Origin: Chloroflexota bacterium
GTDB taxonomy: Bacteria > Chloroflexota > Dormibacteria > CF-121
Length of the DNA stretch: 60,072 nt
Direction: 5' to 3'
Assembly (NCBI GenBank): GCA_005881425.1
Contig: VBIC01000111.1
Coordinates: 1 to 60,072 of the forward strand
Part shown: positions 37,199 to 45,912 of the stretch, piece after piece
Layout of the letters: every line of letters starts with the position of its first letter
Position numbering within the stretch: the stretch's first letter is position 1
Position numbers and translations under genes: made by a program
The notes under the pieces: model-generated
What the model was told of the DNA's origin: nothing
Databases searched by the model: none
The model's input: the letters and a program-made list of their open reading frames with translations, nothing else

Positions 37199-39031
37199 AT
37201 GTGTGGGATCATCGGCTACCTGGGTGAGCGCGCCGCGGCCCCCATCATCATGGAGAGCCTGAAGCGCCTGGAGTACCGCGGCTACGACTCGGCCGGGGTC
37301 GCGATCTACAACGAGGACGCCGACAAGACCTCGGTCGTGAAGAGCGCGGCCAAAGTGGATACCCTGGTCGACCGGTTGACGGAGGATATGCCCGCCGGCC
37401 GGCTCGGCATCGGGCACACCCGCTGGGCCACCCACGGACGCCCCACGGTGATCAACGCCCACCCCCACACCGACTGCACCAACAGGATCATGGTGATCCA
37501 CAACGGGATCATCGAGAACTTCGCCGAGCTGAAGCGGGGCCTGCAGAGCCGGGGCCACGTCTTCGTCTCGGAGACCGACACCGAGGTGGTCCCTCACCTG
37601 ATCGAGGAGCACTTCAAGGGTGACCTGGTCGCAGCCGTGCGCGAGTCCCTGGTCCAGGTTCGGGGCGCCTACGCCATGGCCATCTTCTCGCAGCACGACC
37701 CGGACCTGCTGATCGGGGCCCGGCTCAACGCACCCCTGGTGGTGGGGATCGGCGAGAAGGAGTGGTTCATCGCCTCCGACATCACGGCCATCATTCCCTA
37801 CACCAAGAAGGTGCTGCTGCTCGGCGAAGGCGAGATGGTCTCGATCAGCTCGCTCGGCCCGGAGGTCAGCACCCTGGACGGCTCCGCGGTCAAGCCGCGC
37901 ATCATCGAGGTCAAGTGGGACATCAGCCAGGCGCAGAAGGGCGGCTATCCCCACTTCATGGCCAAGGAGATCAACGAGGGCGCCCAGGCGGTCTCCAACG
38001 CCCTCCGCGGGCGCCTCACCGAGGAAGGCGTGGTCGCCTTCGAGGAGTTCGGCCTCACCGACCGGCAGCTGCTCAAGGTCCGGGACATCAAGATGGTGGC
38101 GGCGGGCACCTCCTTCTACGCGGCCCTCCTGGGCAAGTACATCATCGAAGACCTGGCCCGGATCCCGGTCGAGGTCGAGCCCGCCTCCGAGTTCCGCTAC
38201 CGGCAGCCGATCATCGACCGGGACACGCTGGTGGTGGGCGTCTCCCAGTCCGGCGAGACCGCCGACACCCTGGCCGCCATCCGCGAGGCGCGCCGCCGCG
38301 AGGCGCGCGTGATCTCGATCACCAACGTCGTCGGCAGCTCGATGGCGCTGGAGAGCGACGGTGTCATCTACCTGCACGCCGGTCCCGAGATCGGGGTCGC
38401 CTCGACCAAGACCTTCATCGCTCACGTGGTCTGCCTCTACCTGCTCGGAATCCGGCTGGCCGCGGTCCGGCACCGCCTACCGCCCGAGCGGCTGCGCGAG
38501 CTGGCGGCCGACCTGAAGCGGCTCCCTGACGCGGTGCACACGGTGCTGGAACGCGCCGAGACCCTGCAGGCAATGGCCCGCAAGTACGCCCGCTACCAGA
38601 ACTTCATGTACATCGGGCGGGGCATCAACTACCCGGTCGCGCTGGAGGGCGCCCTCAAGCTCAAGGAGATCTCCTACCTGCATGCCGAGGGCTACGCCGC
38701 CGGCGAGCTCAAGCACGGGCCGATCGCCCTGCTGGACAAGAGCTTTCCCGTCTTCGCCATCGCGACCGCAGGAGCGACCACGGAAAAGATCGTGAGCAAC
38801 ATCCAGGAGGCGCTGGCCCGCGACGCGCCGGTGGTGGCCCTGGTCAGCCAGGGCGACCCGGTGCTGGACGAGATGACGTCCGACCGGATCGAGGTGCCCG
38901 CCGTGGCGGAATTCCTTTCCCCGATTCCCAACGTGGTGGCCCTGCAGCTCTTCGCCTACTTCGTGGCCAGCGAGCGTGGCTGCGACGTCGACCAGCCCCG
39001 GAATCTCGCGAAATCGGTCACGGTTGAGTGA
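37199..39031 (+). CDS. glmS: glutamine-fructose-6-phosphate aminotransferase (isomerizing)
   Basis: First step of amino-sugar and peptidoglycan precursor synthesis, 610 aa. The start is ATG 37199, so that Cys2 becomes the N-terminal nucleophile (MCGIIGYLG). The glutaminase domain has HTRWATHG and HNGIIENF. Two SIS domains follow (GTSFYAALLGK, VSQSGETADTLAAI, IGRGINYPVALEGALKLKEIS). The 94-base gap before it is too short for a glmS ribozyme and shows only small hairpins (CGATC-TCG-GATCG), so ribozyme control is unlikely. Confidence 0.97.
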   Translation: MCGIIGYLGERAAAPIIMESLKRLEYRGYDSAGVAIYNEDADKTSVVKSAAKVDTLVDRLTEDMPAGRLGIGHTRWATHGRPTVINAHPHTDCTNRIMVIHNGIIENFAELKRGLQSRGHVFVSETDTEVVPHLIEEHFKGDLVAAVRESLVQVRGAYAMAIFSQHDPDLLIGARLNAPLVVGIGEKEWFIASDITAIIPYTKKVLLLGEGEMVSISSLGPEVSTLDGSAVKPRIIEVKWDISQAQKGGYPHFMAKEINEGAQAVSNALRGRLTEEGVVAFEEFGLTDRQLLKVRDIKMVAAGTSFYAALLGKYIIEDLARIPVEVEPASEFRYRQPIIDRDTLVVGVSQSGETADTLAAIREARRREARVISITNVVGSSMALESDGVIYLHAGPEIGVASTKTFIAHVVCLYLLGIRLAAVRHRLPPERLRELAADLKRLPDAVHTVLERAETLQAMARKYARYQNFMYIGRGINYPVALEGALKLKEISYLHAEGYAAGELKHGPIALLDKSFPVFAIATAGATTEKIVSNIQEALARDAPVVALVSQGDPVLDEMTSDRIEVPAVAEFLSPIPNVVALQLFAYFVASERGCDVDQPRNLAKSVTVE

Positions 39032-39033
39032 CC

Positions 39034-39051
39034 GGGCTCGGCTCCGAGCTC
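39034..39051 (+). terminator. hairpin after glmS
   Basis: GGGCTCG and CGAGCTC form a 7-bp stem with one G-T pair around a 4-base loop, starting three bases past the glmS stop. No T-tract. The rest of the 39052-39216 gap holds nothing I can identify beyond GC-rich sequence. Confidence 0.4.
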
Positions 39052-39216
39052 AGAGACTTACCGGGCGAATTGCGGCTCGCGGACGGCCCGCGCGCGGCCC
39101 GGCCGCAGAATTCCAGTGCGGCCGGCGTGCCTGGCGCGGGCCTGCTCGCCGCCCGCCCTGGCTCGCCACCGCTGACGCGGCGTCTCGCTCCTCGCCCTTC
39201 GGGCTCGTAGCCCTTC

Positions 39217-39222
39217 TAAGCT
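39217..39222 (+). promoter_or_regulatory. candidate -10 box of acpS-nnrD (leaderless)
   Basis: TAAGCT ends 7 bases before ATG 39230, and there is no SD. The spacing fits a transcript that begins at or next to the start codon. Confidence 0.4.
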
Positions 39223-39229
39223 GAGCACG

Positions 39230-40468
39230 ATGATCCCGAGGGTGGGCGTCGACGTCACGGCGATCGAACGAATCGAGAAGGCATTCGCCCGTCACAAGAC
39301 CCGCTTCCTGCGGAAGTTCCTCACGGAGCGAGAGATCGAGTACTGCGGCGGCAGCGCGGAAAGCTGGGCCGGACGCTGGGCGGCGAAGGAAGCGATCGGC
39401 AAGGCGCTGCCCAGCGGGGTCGCGCGGCCGCGGATGGTCGACGTCGAGATCCTCCCCCGCCCTGACGGGCGCCCTCACGTCTGGGTCGGCCAAAAGACCA
39501 GCCTGGCCGGCCGGACGGTCGACGTCAGCATCGCCCACGACGGTCACTTCGCGATCGCGGTGGCGGTCATCCCGGACACCGGTCCCCGCCCGCGGCCGGC
39601 GGCGCTTCCACCCGGCTTCCGCCTGCCCGAACGCCCGCGTGACGGCCACAAGGGTACCTTCGGGACCGCGGTGGCCCTCGCCGGATCACAGGGCTTCACC
39701 GGCGCCGCCTACCTGACCAGCATGGGCGCGGCCCGCAGCGGGGCCGGCCTGGTCCGCCTGCTGGTCGGCCAGTCGATCTACCCCATCCTGGCCGAGAAGT
39801 GCACCGAGGTGATGGTCACGCCCCTGCCGGAGGTCGCGCCCGGGGTCGTCGGCCACGTCTCGGCCAGCGGTGTGCTGCGCGGCTTCAGCGGCGCCGACGC
39901 GGGCGTCATCGGTCCGGGCCTGGGCCGCGACGCCTCGACCCGCCGGCTTCTGGAGGACGTCATCCCGCGCATCCAGGCGCCCCTGGTCCTCGACGCCGAT
40001 GCCCTGAACCTGCTGGCCGAGCAGCGTCCACTCCTGCCGCGGCTTCCGCAGGAGATCGTGCTCACGCCACACCCCGCCGAGTTCGGTCGCCTCTCCGGCC
40101 TGGAGGTCAGCGCCGTCCAGAGTGACCGCGAGGGTGTGGCCCGCCGCTTCGCGGCGGCGTGGAAGAAGGTGGTCGTGCTCAAGGGCGCGCGCACCGTGGT
40201 CGCCGCGGCGGACGGACGGTCCTGCGTCAACGACGCCGCGACTGCGGCGCTGGCCTCGGGCGGAACGGGTGACGTCCTGGCTGGCCTGATCGCCGGCCTG
40301 CTGGCCCAGGGACTCACCGCCTATGAGGCCGCCGTCACCGGGGTCCACCTGCACGGCCTGGCCGGCCTGCAGCTGGAGGCGGAGGTGGGGAGTGCCGGAG
40401 TCCTCGCCTCCGAGATACTCCCGGTGATCCCTCGCCTCATGGAACGGCTGCGCACCGGCTCCGCCTGA
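39230..40468 (+). CDS. fused holo-ACP synthase / ADP-dependent NAD(P)HX dehydratase
   Basis: A 412-aa two-domain protein. Residues 1-120 are AcpS, which transfers 4'-phosphopantetheine from CoA to acyl carrier protein (VGVDVTAIERIEKAF, GRWAAKEAIGKAL). Residues about 140-410 are NnrD (ribokinase-like), which repairs hydrated NAD(P)H: GTFGTAVALAGSQGFTGAAY, GPGLGRD, LDADALNLLA, LTPHPAEF and NDAATAALASGGTGDVLAG. The epimerase half (NnrE) is not attached. Separate neighbouring genes for these functions are common; one continuous frame is less so. Both active sites look complete. alr overlaps its stop. Confidence 0.92.
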   Translation: MIPRVGVDVTAIERIEKAFARHKTRFLRKFLTEREIEYCGGSAESWAGRWAAKEAIGKALPSGVARPRMVDVEILPRPDGRPHVWVGQKTSLAGRTVDVSIAHDGHFAIAVAVIPDTGPRPRPAALPPGFRLPERPRDGHKGTFGTAVALAGSQGFTGAAYLTSMGAARSGAGLVRLLVGQSIYPILAEKCTEVMVTPLPEVAPGVVGHVSASGVLRGFSGADAGVIGPGLGRDASTRRLLEDVIPRIQAPLVLDADALNLLAEQRPLLPRLPQEIVLTPHPAEFGRLSGLEVSAVQSDREGVARRFAAAWKKVVVLKGARTVVAAADGRSCVNDAATAALASGGTGDVLAGLIAGLLAQGLTAYEAAVTGVHLHGLAGLQLEAEVGSAGVLASEILPVIPRLMERLRTGSA

Positions 40469-41589
40469 TGCGCGACGGCGCCACCAAGTGGGCCGAGGTA
40501 GACCTCGACGCCATCGCTCACAACGCCCGCACCATCGGCGCGCTGATCGGTCCGGCGACGGCGCTGATGGCGGTGGTCAAGGCTAACGGCTACGGCCACG
40601 GCGCCGTCCCCTGCGCCCGGGCGGCCCTGCGCGGTGGCGCGGCCTGGCTCGGAGTCTCCTCAGCGGACGAGGGCCTCGAGCTGCGGCGGGCCGGGATCCA
40701 GGCGCCCACCCTGATCCTCGGCTACACGCCCGAGGCATCCCTGGCCGCGGCGGCGGAGGCCGGTCTCTCCATCACCCTCTACGAGGGGACCACGCTCGAG
40801 GCGCTGCGGCGGCTGCGGCCGGTCCGCCCTGTGCCGGTGCACGTCAAGGTGGACACCGGGATGCACCGGCTGGGGGCCCCCCCGAGCGACGCCATCGCCC
40901 TGGTCGAGGCGGTCCGGAGCACGTCGCATCTGCGCCTGGAGGGCCTGTTCACCCATTTCGCGGACGCGGACGGCGGCGATCCCGCCTTCACCAGGTCCCA
41001 GCTCGAGGCCCTCCTCGAGGTCCGGCGTCGGGCGCTGGAGGCGGGTGCATCTGGATTCCTCAGCCACGCGGCGAATTCCGCCGGCCTGCTCCGGTTTCCA
41101 GAGTCCCGCCTCGACCTGGCGCGGGCCGGCATCATCCTCTACGGCATCCCTCCCGCCACCCCCTGGCCCGCCTTCCCCGACCTGCGTCAAGCACTGCGCT
41201 GGGCCACGATCGTGACCAGCGTGCGCACCGTACCGGATGGCGAGACCGTGGGTTACGGCCGGCGCTTCACCGCCCGCGGCCCTCGGCGGGTCGCCACCCT
41301 GGCCGCGGGTTACGCGGACGGTCTCTTCCGCGTCCTCTCCAACCGCGGCTCTGTGGTCGTCCGCGGCCGGCGCGTGCCGATCGCGGGCACGGTCAGCATG
41401 GACCAGGCAGGCGTCGACGTCAGCGACGTCCCGGGCGTGACGGTCGGCGACGTGGCCTGGCTGATCGGGTCGGACGGCGCAGCCCGGGTCTCGGCGGAGG
41501 AGGTCGCCGCGGCCGCCGGCACGATTGCGTACGAGGTGCTCTGCGCCATCTCCTCGCGCGTGCCGCGCCGCTACCGCGGTGAGGCCTGA
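40468..41589 (+). CDS. alr: alanine racemase
   Basis: PLP enzyme making D-alanine for peptidoglycan, 373 aa. The PLP lysine is in AVVKANGYGHG and the second catalytic Tyr in VGYGRRF. HVKVDTGMHRLG, SHAANSAGLLRFP and IAGTVSMDQAGVDVSD are conserved. ATG 40468 overlaps the preceding TGA. Confidence 0.96.
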   Translation: MRDGATKWAEVDLDAIAHNARTIGALIGPATALMAVVKANGYGHGAVPCARAALRGGAAWLGVSSADEGLELRRAGIQAPTLILGYTPEASLAAAAEAGLSITLYEGTTLEALRRLRPVRPVPVHVKVDTGMHRLGAPPSDAIALVEAVRSTSHLRLEGLFTHFADADGGDPAFTRSQLEALLEVRRRALEAGASGFLSHAANSAGLLRFPESRLDLARAGIILYGIPPATPWPAFPDLRQALRWATIVTSVRTVPDGETVGYGRRFTARGPRRVATLAAGYADGLFRVLSNRGSVVVRGRRVPIAGTVSMDQAGVDVSDVPGVTVGDVAWLIGSDGAARVSAEEVAAAAGTIAYEVLCAISSRVPRRYRGEA

Positions 41590-41600
41590 AAGGGCCTATC

Positions 41601-41606
41601 TATACT
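41601..41606 (+). promoter_or_regulatory. -10 box of thiE (leaderless)
   Basis: TATACT, then 6 bases, then GTG 41613, with no SD. This is the spacing seen in leaderless bacterial promoters. It would start a thi transcript inside the 23-base alr-thiE gap. Confidence 0.5.
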
Positions 41607-41612
41607 GCTCTC

Positions 41613-42293
41613 GTGTCGGGATCGATCTCGAACGGGCGTGCCGCGCGGCAGGCTCGACTGCGCGCCATGCGCCTCTACGTCATCACCACGGACGCCCCCG
41701 GCCCGGCCGAAACCGCGCGTGTGGTCGAGGCGGCCCTGCGCGGCGGCGCCGACGCCATCCAGCTGCGCAAGAAGGTGATGCCCAAGGGAGAGCAGTATCG
41801 CCTGGCCCTGGTCCTGCGGACCCTGACGCGGGCGCACGGCGCCCTGTTGATCGTCAACGACCATGCCGACCTGGCCCTGGCGGCTGACGCCGACGGCGTT
41901 CACCTGGGACAGGACGATCTCGAGCCCGCGGTGGTGCGCCGCCTGCCGGGATTCGAAGACCTGCTGATCGGCCGGTCGACTCACTCGCTCGAGCAGGCCC
42001 GGCAGGCCGCGGCTGACGGCGTCGACTATCTCGGCGTCGGCCCGGTCTACCCGACTCCGACCAAGCCGGGGCGGCCCGCCGTCGGCCTGGAGCTGGTGGG
42101 CGCGGTCGCGAGCGCCCTCTCCTTGCCCTTCGTGGCGATCGGCGGCCTCGACGCCGGCAATGCCGGCGAGGCGATCGATGCCGGGGCCCGGGCGGTCGCG
42201 GTGCTGCGCGCCGTCGGCGAGGCGCCCGATCCATGCCAGGCGGCGCGCGCCATCGTGAACCTGCTGATCGCCCGCCAGAAGGTGCCGGCGTGA
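41613..42293 (+). CDS. thiE: thiamine-phosphate synthase
   Basis: Joins the pyrimidine (HMP-PP) and thiazole (THZ-P) moieties of thiamine, 226 aa, GTG start. TIM-barrel motifs are GGADAIQLRKKVMPKGEQ, LIVNDHADLALAADADGVHLGQDD, RSTHSLEQA and DYLGVGPVYPTPTK. About 18 extra residues precede the core, so GTG 41613 could be too far upstream. No room exists for a TPP riboswitch before it. Confidence 0.95.
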   Translation: MSGSISNGRAARQARLRAMRLYVITTDAPGPAETARVVEAALRGGADAIQLRKKVMPKGEQYRLALVLRTLTRAHGALLIVNDHADLALAADADGVHLGQDDLEPAVVRRLPGFEDLLIGRSTHSLEQARQAAADGVDYLGVGPVYPTPTKPGRPAVGLELVGAVASALSLPFVAIGGLDAGNAGEAIDAGARAVAVLRAVGEAPDPCQAARAIVNLLIARQKVPA

Positions 42294-43282
42294 GCCAGGT
42301 GACCGTCCGGCTCAACGGCAAGCCGCGGGCCGTGCAGGACGGGGTCACCCTCCTCCAGCTGCTCTCCCAGCTCGACGTCCAGCCGGGACGAGTGGTCATC
42401 GAGCACAACCGTGAGATCCGCCGCCTGGAGGACTTCGAGCGGACTCAGGTGCACGGCGGAGACGAGCTCGAGCTGGTCTACTTCGTGGGCGGGGGCTCGA
42501 CCGGCGACGACGGGGAGGGCAATCCGCTATTGATCGGCGGCCGGACCATCGGCTCGCGGCTGATCCACGGCACCGGCAAGTTCCCGTCCAACGCCGTCCT
42601 CGCCCGCTGCCTGGAGGCGGCCGCCCCCTCCATGATCACGGCCGCGATCCGCCGTCTGGAGCTGGAGGGACGGCGCTCGGAGCTGGAGGGGATCGACCTG
42701 AGGCGCTACCTGCTCCTGCCCAACACGGCCGGCGCCACCACCGCGGAAGGCGCGGTCCGGCTGGCGCGTCTCGCCCGGGCGGCCGGCTTCTCCGATTTCA
42801 TCAAGGTCGAGGTCTGGGGGGACGACGACACGCTGCTGCCGGATCCACGAGGAACGCTCGAGGCGACCGAGCAGCTGGTCAAGGAGGGCTTCGTGGTCAT
42901 GCCCTACACCAGCGACGACGTGATGCAGGCGGTGCGTCTCTACGAAGCGGGCGCAGCCGCGGTGATGCCAGGCGCGGCGCCGATCGGCACCACCCTTGGA
43001 CTGCAGAACGTCCTGAACCTCCAGCTGATCGTGCAGAAGGTGGGCGTGCCGGTGATAGTCGACGCCGGCCTGGGCGTACCCTCGGAGGCGGCGCGATGCC
43101 TGGAGCTGGGGGCTGCGGCGGTGCTGGTCAACACCGCGATCGCGCGGGCCCAGGATCCTCCCCAGATGGCCCGCGCCTTTCGCGAGGCGGTGGTCGCCGG
43201 CCGTCGCGCCTACCTGGCCGGACGTGCCCACATCGGCGTCAGGGCGGTGGCCAGCAGCCCGCGCGAGGGCATCCCCGTTTAG
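42290..43282 (+). CDS. fused sulfur carrier ThiS / thiazole synthase ThiG
   Basis: A 330-aa fusion, GTG start overlapping the thiE stop. Residues 1-67 are ThiS (VTVRLNGKPRAV, PGRVVIEHNREIRRLEDF) ending in VGGG. Residues about 80-330 are ThiG, which makes the thiazole from DXP and ThiS-thiocarboxylate: LIHGTGKFPSNA, the imine lysine in FIKVEVWGDDDTLLPD, and PIGTTLGLQN. ThiS works through a free C-terminal Gly-Gly that is adenylated and thiolated. Here the diglycine is internal, followed by STGDDGEGN. Either the linker is cut or sulfur transfer differs. Such fusions are annotated in databases, but the chemistry makes them notable. Confidence 0.93.
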   Translation: MSQVTVRLNGKPRAVQDGVTLLQLLSQLDVQPGRVVIEHNREIRRLEDFERTQVHGGDELELVYFVGGGSTGDDGEGNPLLIGGRTIGSRLIHGTGKFPSNAVLARCLEAAAPSMITAAIRRLELEGRRSELEGIDLRRYLLLPNTAGATTAEGAVRLARLARAAGFSDFIKVEVWGDDDTLLPDPRGTLEATEQLVKEGFVVMPYTSDDVMQAVRLYEAGAAAVMPGAAPIGTTLGLQNVLNLQLIVQKVGVPVIVDAGLGVPSEAARCLELGAAAVLVNTAIARAQDPPQMARAFREAVVAGRRAYLAGRAHIGVRAVASSPREGIPV

Positions 43283-44288
43283 CCGCGCCCTGGCCGGCCT
43301 CGGCGAGCAAGGGATCCTGCGCGCGATTCGACCCTACCTCAGCCCGGCAAAGGGCGATCTCCTGGTCGGCGCCCGCGAAGACGACGACGCCGCGGTCTGG
43401 CGCAGCCCTGGCGGCGCCCTGGTCGCCACCGTGGACACGATGGTGGAGGGGCGGGATTTTCGCCTCGACTGGCCGGGCTTCGGCTTCCGCCTCCTGGGCC
43501 GCCGCCTGATGAGCGTCAACCTGAGCGACCTGGCCGCCATGGGTGCCGACCCCAGCCACGCGCTGGTCTCGCTCGCCCTGACGCCGCGGCTCGATAGAGA
43601 CGACCTGCGCGCCCTCTATAGAGGCATCGCAGACCGGGCGCGCTCGGCCCGGTGCACCGTCGCAGGCGGTGACGTCAGCGCCACCAGCGGCCCCCTGGTG
43701 CTGACCGTGGCGCTGTTCGGGCACCTCCCGGACGGTCGCCGGCCGCTGACGCGCCGCGGGGCGCGGGCCGGCTGGACGGTGGCCGTCACGGGCGTCCTGG
43801 GCCGGGCCGCGGCTGGACTGCGCCTGCTGCTCGAGGGGCGCAGGCCGCGCACCGCGGCGGAGCGGCGATGGGTGCGGGCGCTTTTCGATCCCCAGCCGCG
43901 GCTTCTGGCGGCGCGGCAGCTGCAGGCTGCAGGGGTGAGGGTGGCCGGGGACATAAGCGATGGCATCTACCGCGAGCTGCAGCGGATCGCCGAACCCGCC
44001 GGCCTCGGGGTCCTGGTCGACGCCGACCGGCTGCCCCTGGACGCCGACCTGCGCCGGGAGGGCAAGCGCGCCTGGACCCAGGGCCTGATCGAGTCGGAGG
44101 ACTACGAGCTGGTCTGCGCCGCGCCCGCCCGAGTCATCGCCACGGCCCAGCGGCGCCTGTGGAGCGGGTCGCGGCTGAGCCTGACCCCGATCGGCAGCCT
44201 GACGGCCGCCCCTGGCATCCGGGTCCGCAGCCAGGGCGCAACCGTGTCCATCCCGCAATCGCGGGCCGGCTATGACCACTTTGGTTGA
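43224..44288 (+). CDS. thiL: thiamine-monophosphate kinase
   Basis: Last step to thiamine diphosphate. VATVDTMVEGRDF, RRLMSVNLSDLAAMGADP, CTVAGGDVSATSGPLVLTV and VAGDISDGIYREL match the family. The true start is unclear: GTG 43224 would overlap thiSG by 59 bases, while the homologous body begins near 43290 (GLGEQGILRAIRPYL), where only a CTG is available. It is followed by tsaE with a 17-base overlap, as in many Gram-positives. Confidence 0.92.
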   Translation: MPTSASGRWPAARARASPFSRALAGLGEQGILRAIRPYLSPAKGDLLVGAREDDDAAVWRSPGGALVATVDTMVEGRDFRLDWPGFGFRLLGRRLMSVNLSDLAAMGADPSHALVSLALTPRLDRDDLRALYRGIADRARSARCTVAGGDVSATSGPLVLTVALFGHLPDGRRPLTRRGARAGWTVAVTGVLGRAAAGLRLLLEGRRPRTAAERRWVRALFDPQPRLLAARQLQAAGVRVAGDISDGIYRELQRIAEPAGLGVLVDADRLPLDADLRREGKRAWTQGLIESEDYELVCAAPARVIATAQRRLWSGSRLSLTPIGSLTAAPGIRVRSQGATVSIPQSRAGYDHFG

Positions 44289-44730
44289 GACCGCGTCGCC
44301 CGAGGAGACGATGGCGGTGGGCCGCTGCCTCGGCGCCGCGCTCAGGCCGGGGGACCTGGTGGCGCTGGAAGGTGATCTGGGGAGCGGAAAGACGGTGCTG
44401 GTCCGGGGGGTGGCGCAGGCGCTCCTGGTCGACGACCCGGTTCACAGCCCGACCTTCGTCCTCCATCACCGCTACCGGGGGCCGGTCCCGCTCGACCACT
44501 ACGACCTCTATCGCCTGCAGGGCCTGGGCTGGGCCGATGCGGGCCTGGACGAACCGGCGCCGGACGCGGTCAGCGTGGTCGAGTGGCCGGACCGCGCCGC
44601 GCCGCTAGAGACCTGGGCCGGCATCCGGATCCGCCTGGAGATCGTGGATGCTTCCAGGCGGAGGCTGACCTGCCTGCACGGGACGGAGCCGGTGCGGGCC
44701 TGTTTCGATGGGCATCTGCCTCGCGCTTGA
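44272..44730 (+). CDS. tsaE: tRNA t6A synthesis ATPase TsaE
   Basis: ATPase that resets the TsaBDE complex for N6-threonylcarbamoyl-adenosine at tRNA position 37, 152 aa. The Walker A is GDLGSGKTVLVRG; HSPTFVLHHRYRG, DHYDLYRL and VVEWPDRA are family motifs. It overlaps both thiL and tsaB. Confidence 0.95.
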   Translation: MTTLVETASPEETMAVGRCLGAALRPGDLVALEGDLGSGKTVLVRGVAQALLVDDPVHSPTFVLHHRYRGPVPLDHYDLYRLQGLGWADAGLDEPAPDAVSVVEWPDRAAPLETWAGIRIRLEIVDASRRRLTCLHGTEPVRACFDGHLPRA

Positions 44731-45352
44731 CACCGCGGGGAGCGAGCACGCACTCGTGCTCCTGGAGTTCGACCGCGTGCTGGCCGAGGACAGCTGGCCG
44801 CGAACGCGCGGCGCCGGCGATCCACCCATCCTCAGCCGCGTGCAGTCGCTCCTGGACCGCGCCGGGCGCACCCGGGGCCACCTGGAGGCGGTCGCGGCCG
44901 GCCGCGGGCCTGGATCGTTCACCGGCTTGCGGGTGGGGCTGGCGATCGCCTCAGGGATCGCCTATGCGGGCGGCCTGCCGCTCTACCTGGTGGACAGCCT
45001 CGCGGTGCTCCGGGCCCAATCGCCGCTGACCGGGGCCGCGCTTCGCGACGCGGGTCGCGGCGAATGCTTCGCCTGGCGTCCGGGAATCGAGCCGGTGCGC
45101 GTCCCGGGCGCCGAGCTGCGTGGCTGGCTCCGACCCCAGGAGCGCGTGATCGTCGATCCGCCCGGCCGGCTGGCCGGATGGACCGGCGATCCTGCCCCCG
45201 AGATCCCGGCCACTGAACGCCTGCCGCTGCCCCGCGCGCTGGCGCAGGTCGCGATCGAGGCCCTCCGCTCGAAAAAACCGGTGCGATATCATGAAGTGCG
45301 GCCGCTCTACGTGCAGCCCGCGGCAGCCGAGGAGCGAAAGGCCAGCCAGTGA
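44708..45352 (+). CDS. tsaB: tRNA t6A synthesis protein TsaB
   Basis: Scaffold partner of TsaD, 214 aa, HSP70-like fold. CLALDTAGSEHALVLLE and the signature GRGPGSFTGLRVGLAIASGIA are clear. The start lies 23 bases inside tsaE. The C-terminal half is less conserved, as usual. Confidence 0.93.
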   Translation: MGICLALDTAGSEHALVLLEFDRVLAEDSWPRTRGAGDPPILSRVQSLLDRAGRTRGHLEAVAAGRGPGSFTGLRVGLAIASGIAYAGGLPLYLVDSLAVLRAQSPLTGAALRDAGRGECFAWRPGIEPVRVPGAELRGWLRPQERVIVDPPGRLAGWTGDPAPEIPATERLPLPRALAQVAIEALRSKKPVRYHEVRPLYVQPAAAEERKASQ

Positions 45353-45891
45353 TGCAACTGAAGTCCAGAGTCCTGGTCGATGGCATGCGGGAGGAAGACA
45401 TCCCGCAGATCCAGGTCATCGAGCGGGAGATCTTTCCGACCCCCTGGCCGAAGAACGCCTATTACCGCGAGCTGCACCACAACCGCTCCGCCTACTACCT
45501 GGTGCTCCGGCTGGAAGAGACGATCGTCGGCTACGCCGGGCTCTGGAAGATGAGCGATGAGGCCCACATCACGACCGTCGGCGTGCGCGCCGGCGATCAG
45601 GGCAAGGGCTACGGCCACGCCCTGATGGCGGCCCTGATCCAGCGGGCCTATCAGCTGGGCTCGCGCTGGCTGACGCTCGAAGTCCGCCCCTCCAACGAGG
45701 TCGCAGTCCGCCTCTACGAGAAGTTCGGCTTCAAGGTGATCGGCCGGCGCCGCGGCTACTACACCGACAACAACGAGGACGCCATCGTGATGTGGTCCGA
45801 TTCCATACACGCGCCTTCCTTCAAGCGGCGGTTCAAGGAGATCCTCGAATCGCTTGAGATCGAAGGCCTCGACCGCAGCGTCCCCGATTAG
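45349..45891 (+). CDS. rimI: ribosomal-protein-alanine acetyltransferase RimI-like
   Basis: GNAT acetyltransferase of 180 aa; GTG 45349 or the adjacent ATG 45352 starts it. The acetyl-CoA loop is VGVRAGDQGKGYGHALM, with LEVRPSNEVAVRLYEKFGF downstream. RimI N-acetylates S18 in E. coli, and the gene is usually next to tsaB/tsaD, as here. The last 25 residues are an extra acidic/basic tail. Confidence 0.92.
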   Translation: MMQLKSRVLVDGMREEDIPQIQVIEREIFPTPWPKNAYYRELHHNRSAYYLVLRLEETIVGYAGLWKMSDEAHITTVGVRAGDQGKGYGHALMAALIQRAYQLGSRWLTLEVRPSNEVAVRLYEKFGFKVIGRRRGYYTDNNEDAIVMWSDSIHAPSFKRRFKEILESLEIEGLDRSVPD

Positions 45892-45912
45892 CCGGCGCAC
45901 GATCCCGACCGG

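Noticed and set aside
38976-39224. Short frames in the glmS-acpS gap as a small gene
   Set aside because: Arg/Pro/Ala-rich in several frames at once, no SD, no recognisable family; background of GC-rich DNA.
41590-41612. TPP riboswitch before thiE
   Set aside because: The gap is 23 bases; a TPP aptamer needs roughly 100, and nothing similar lies in the end of alr.
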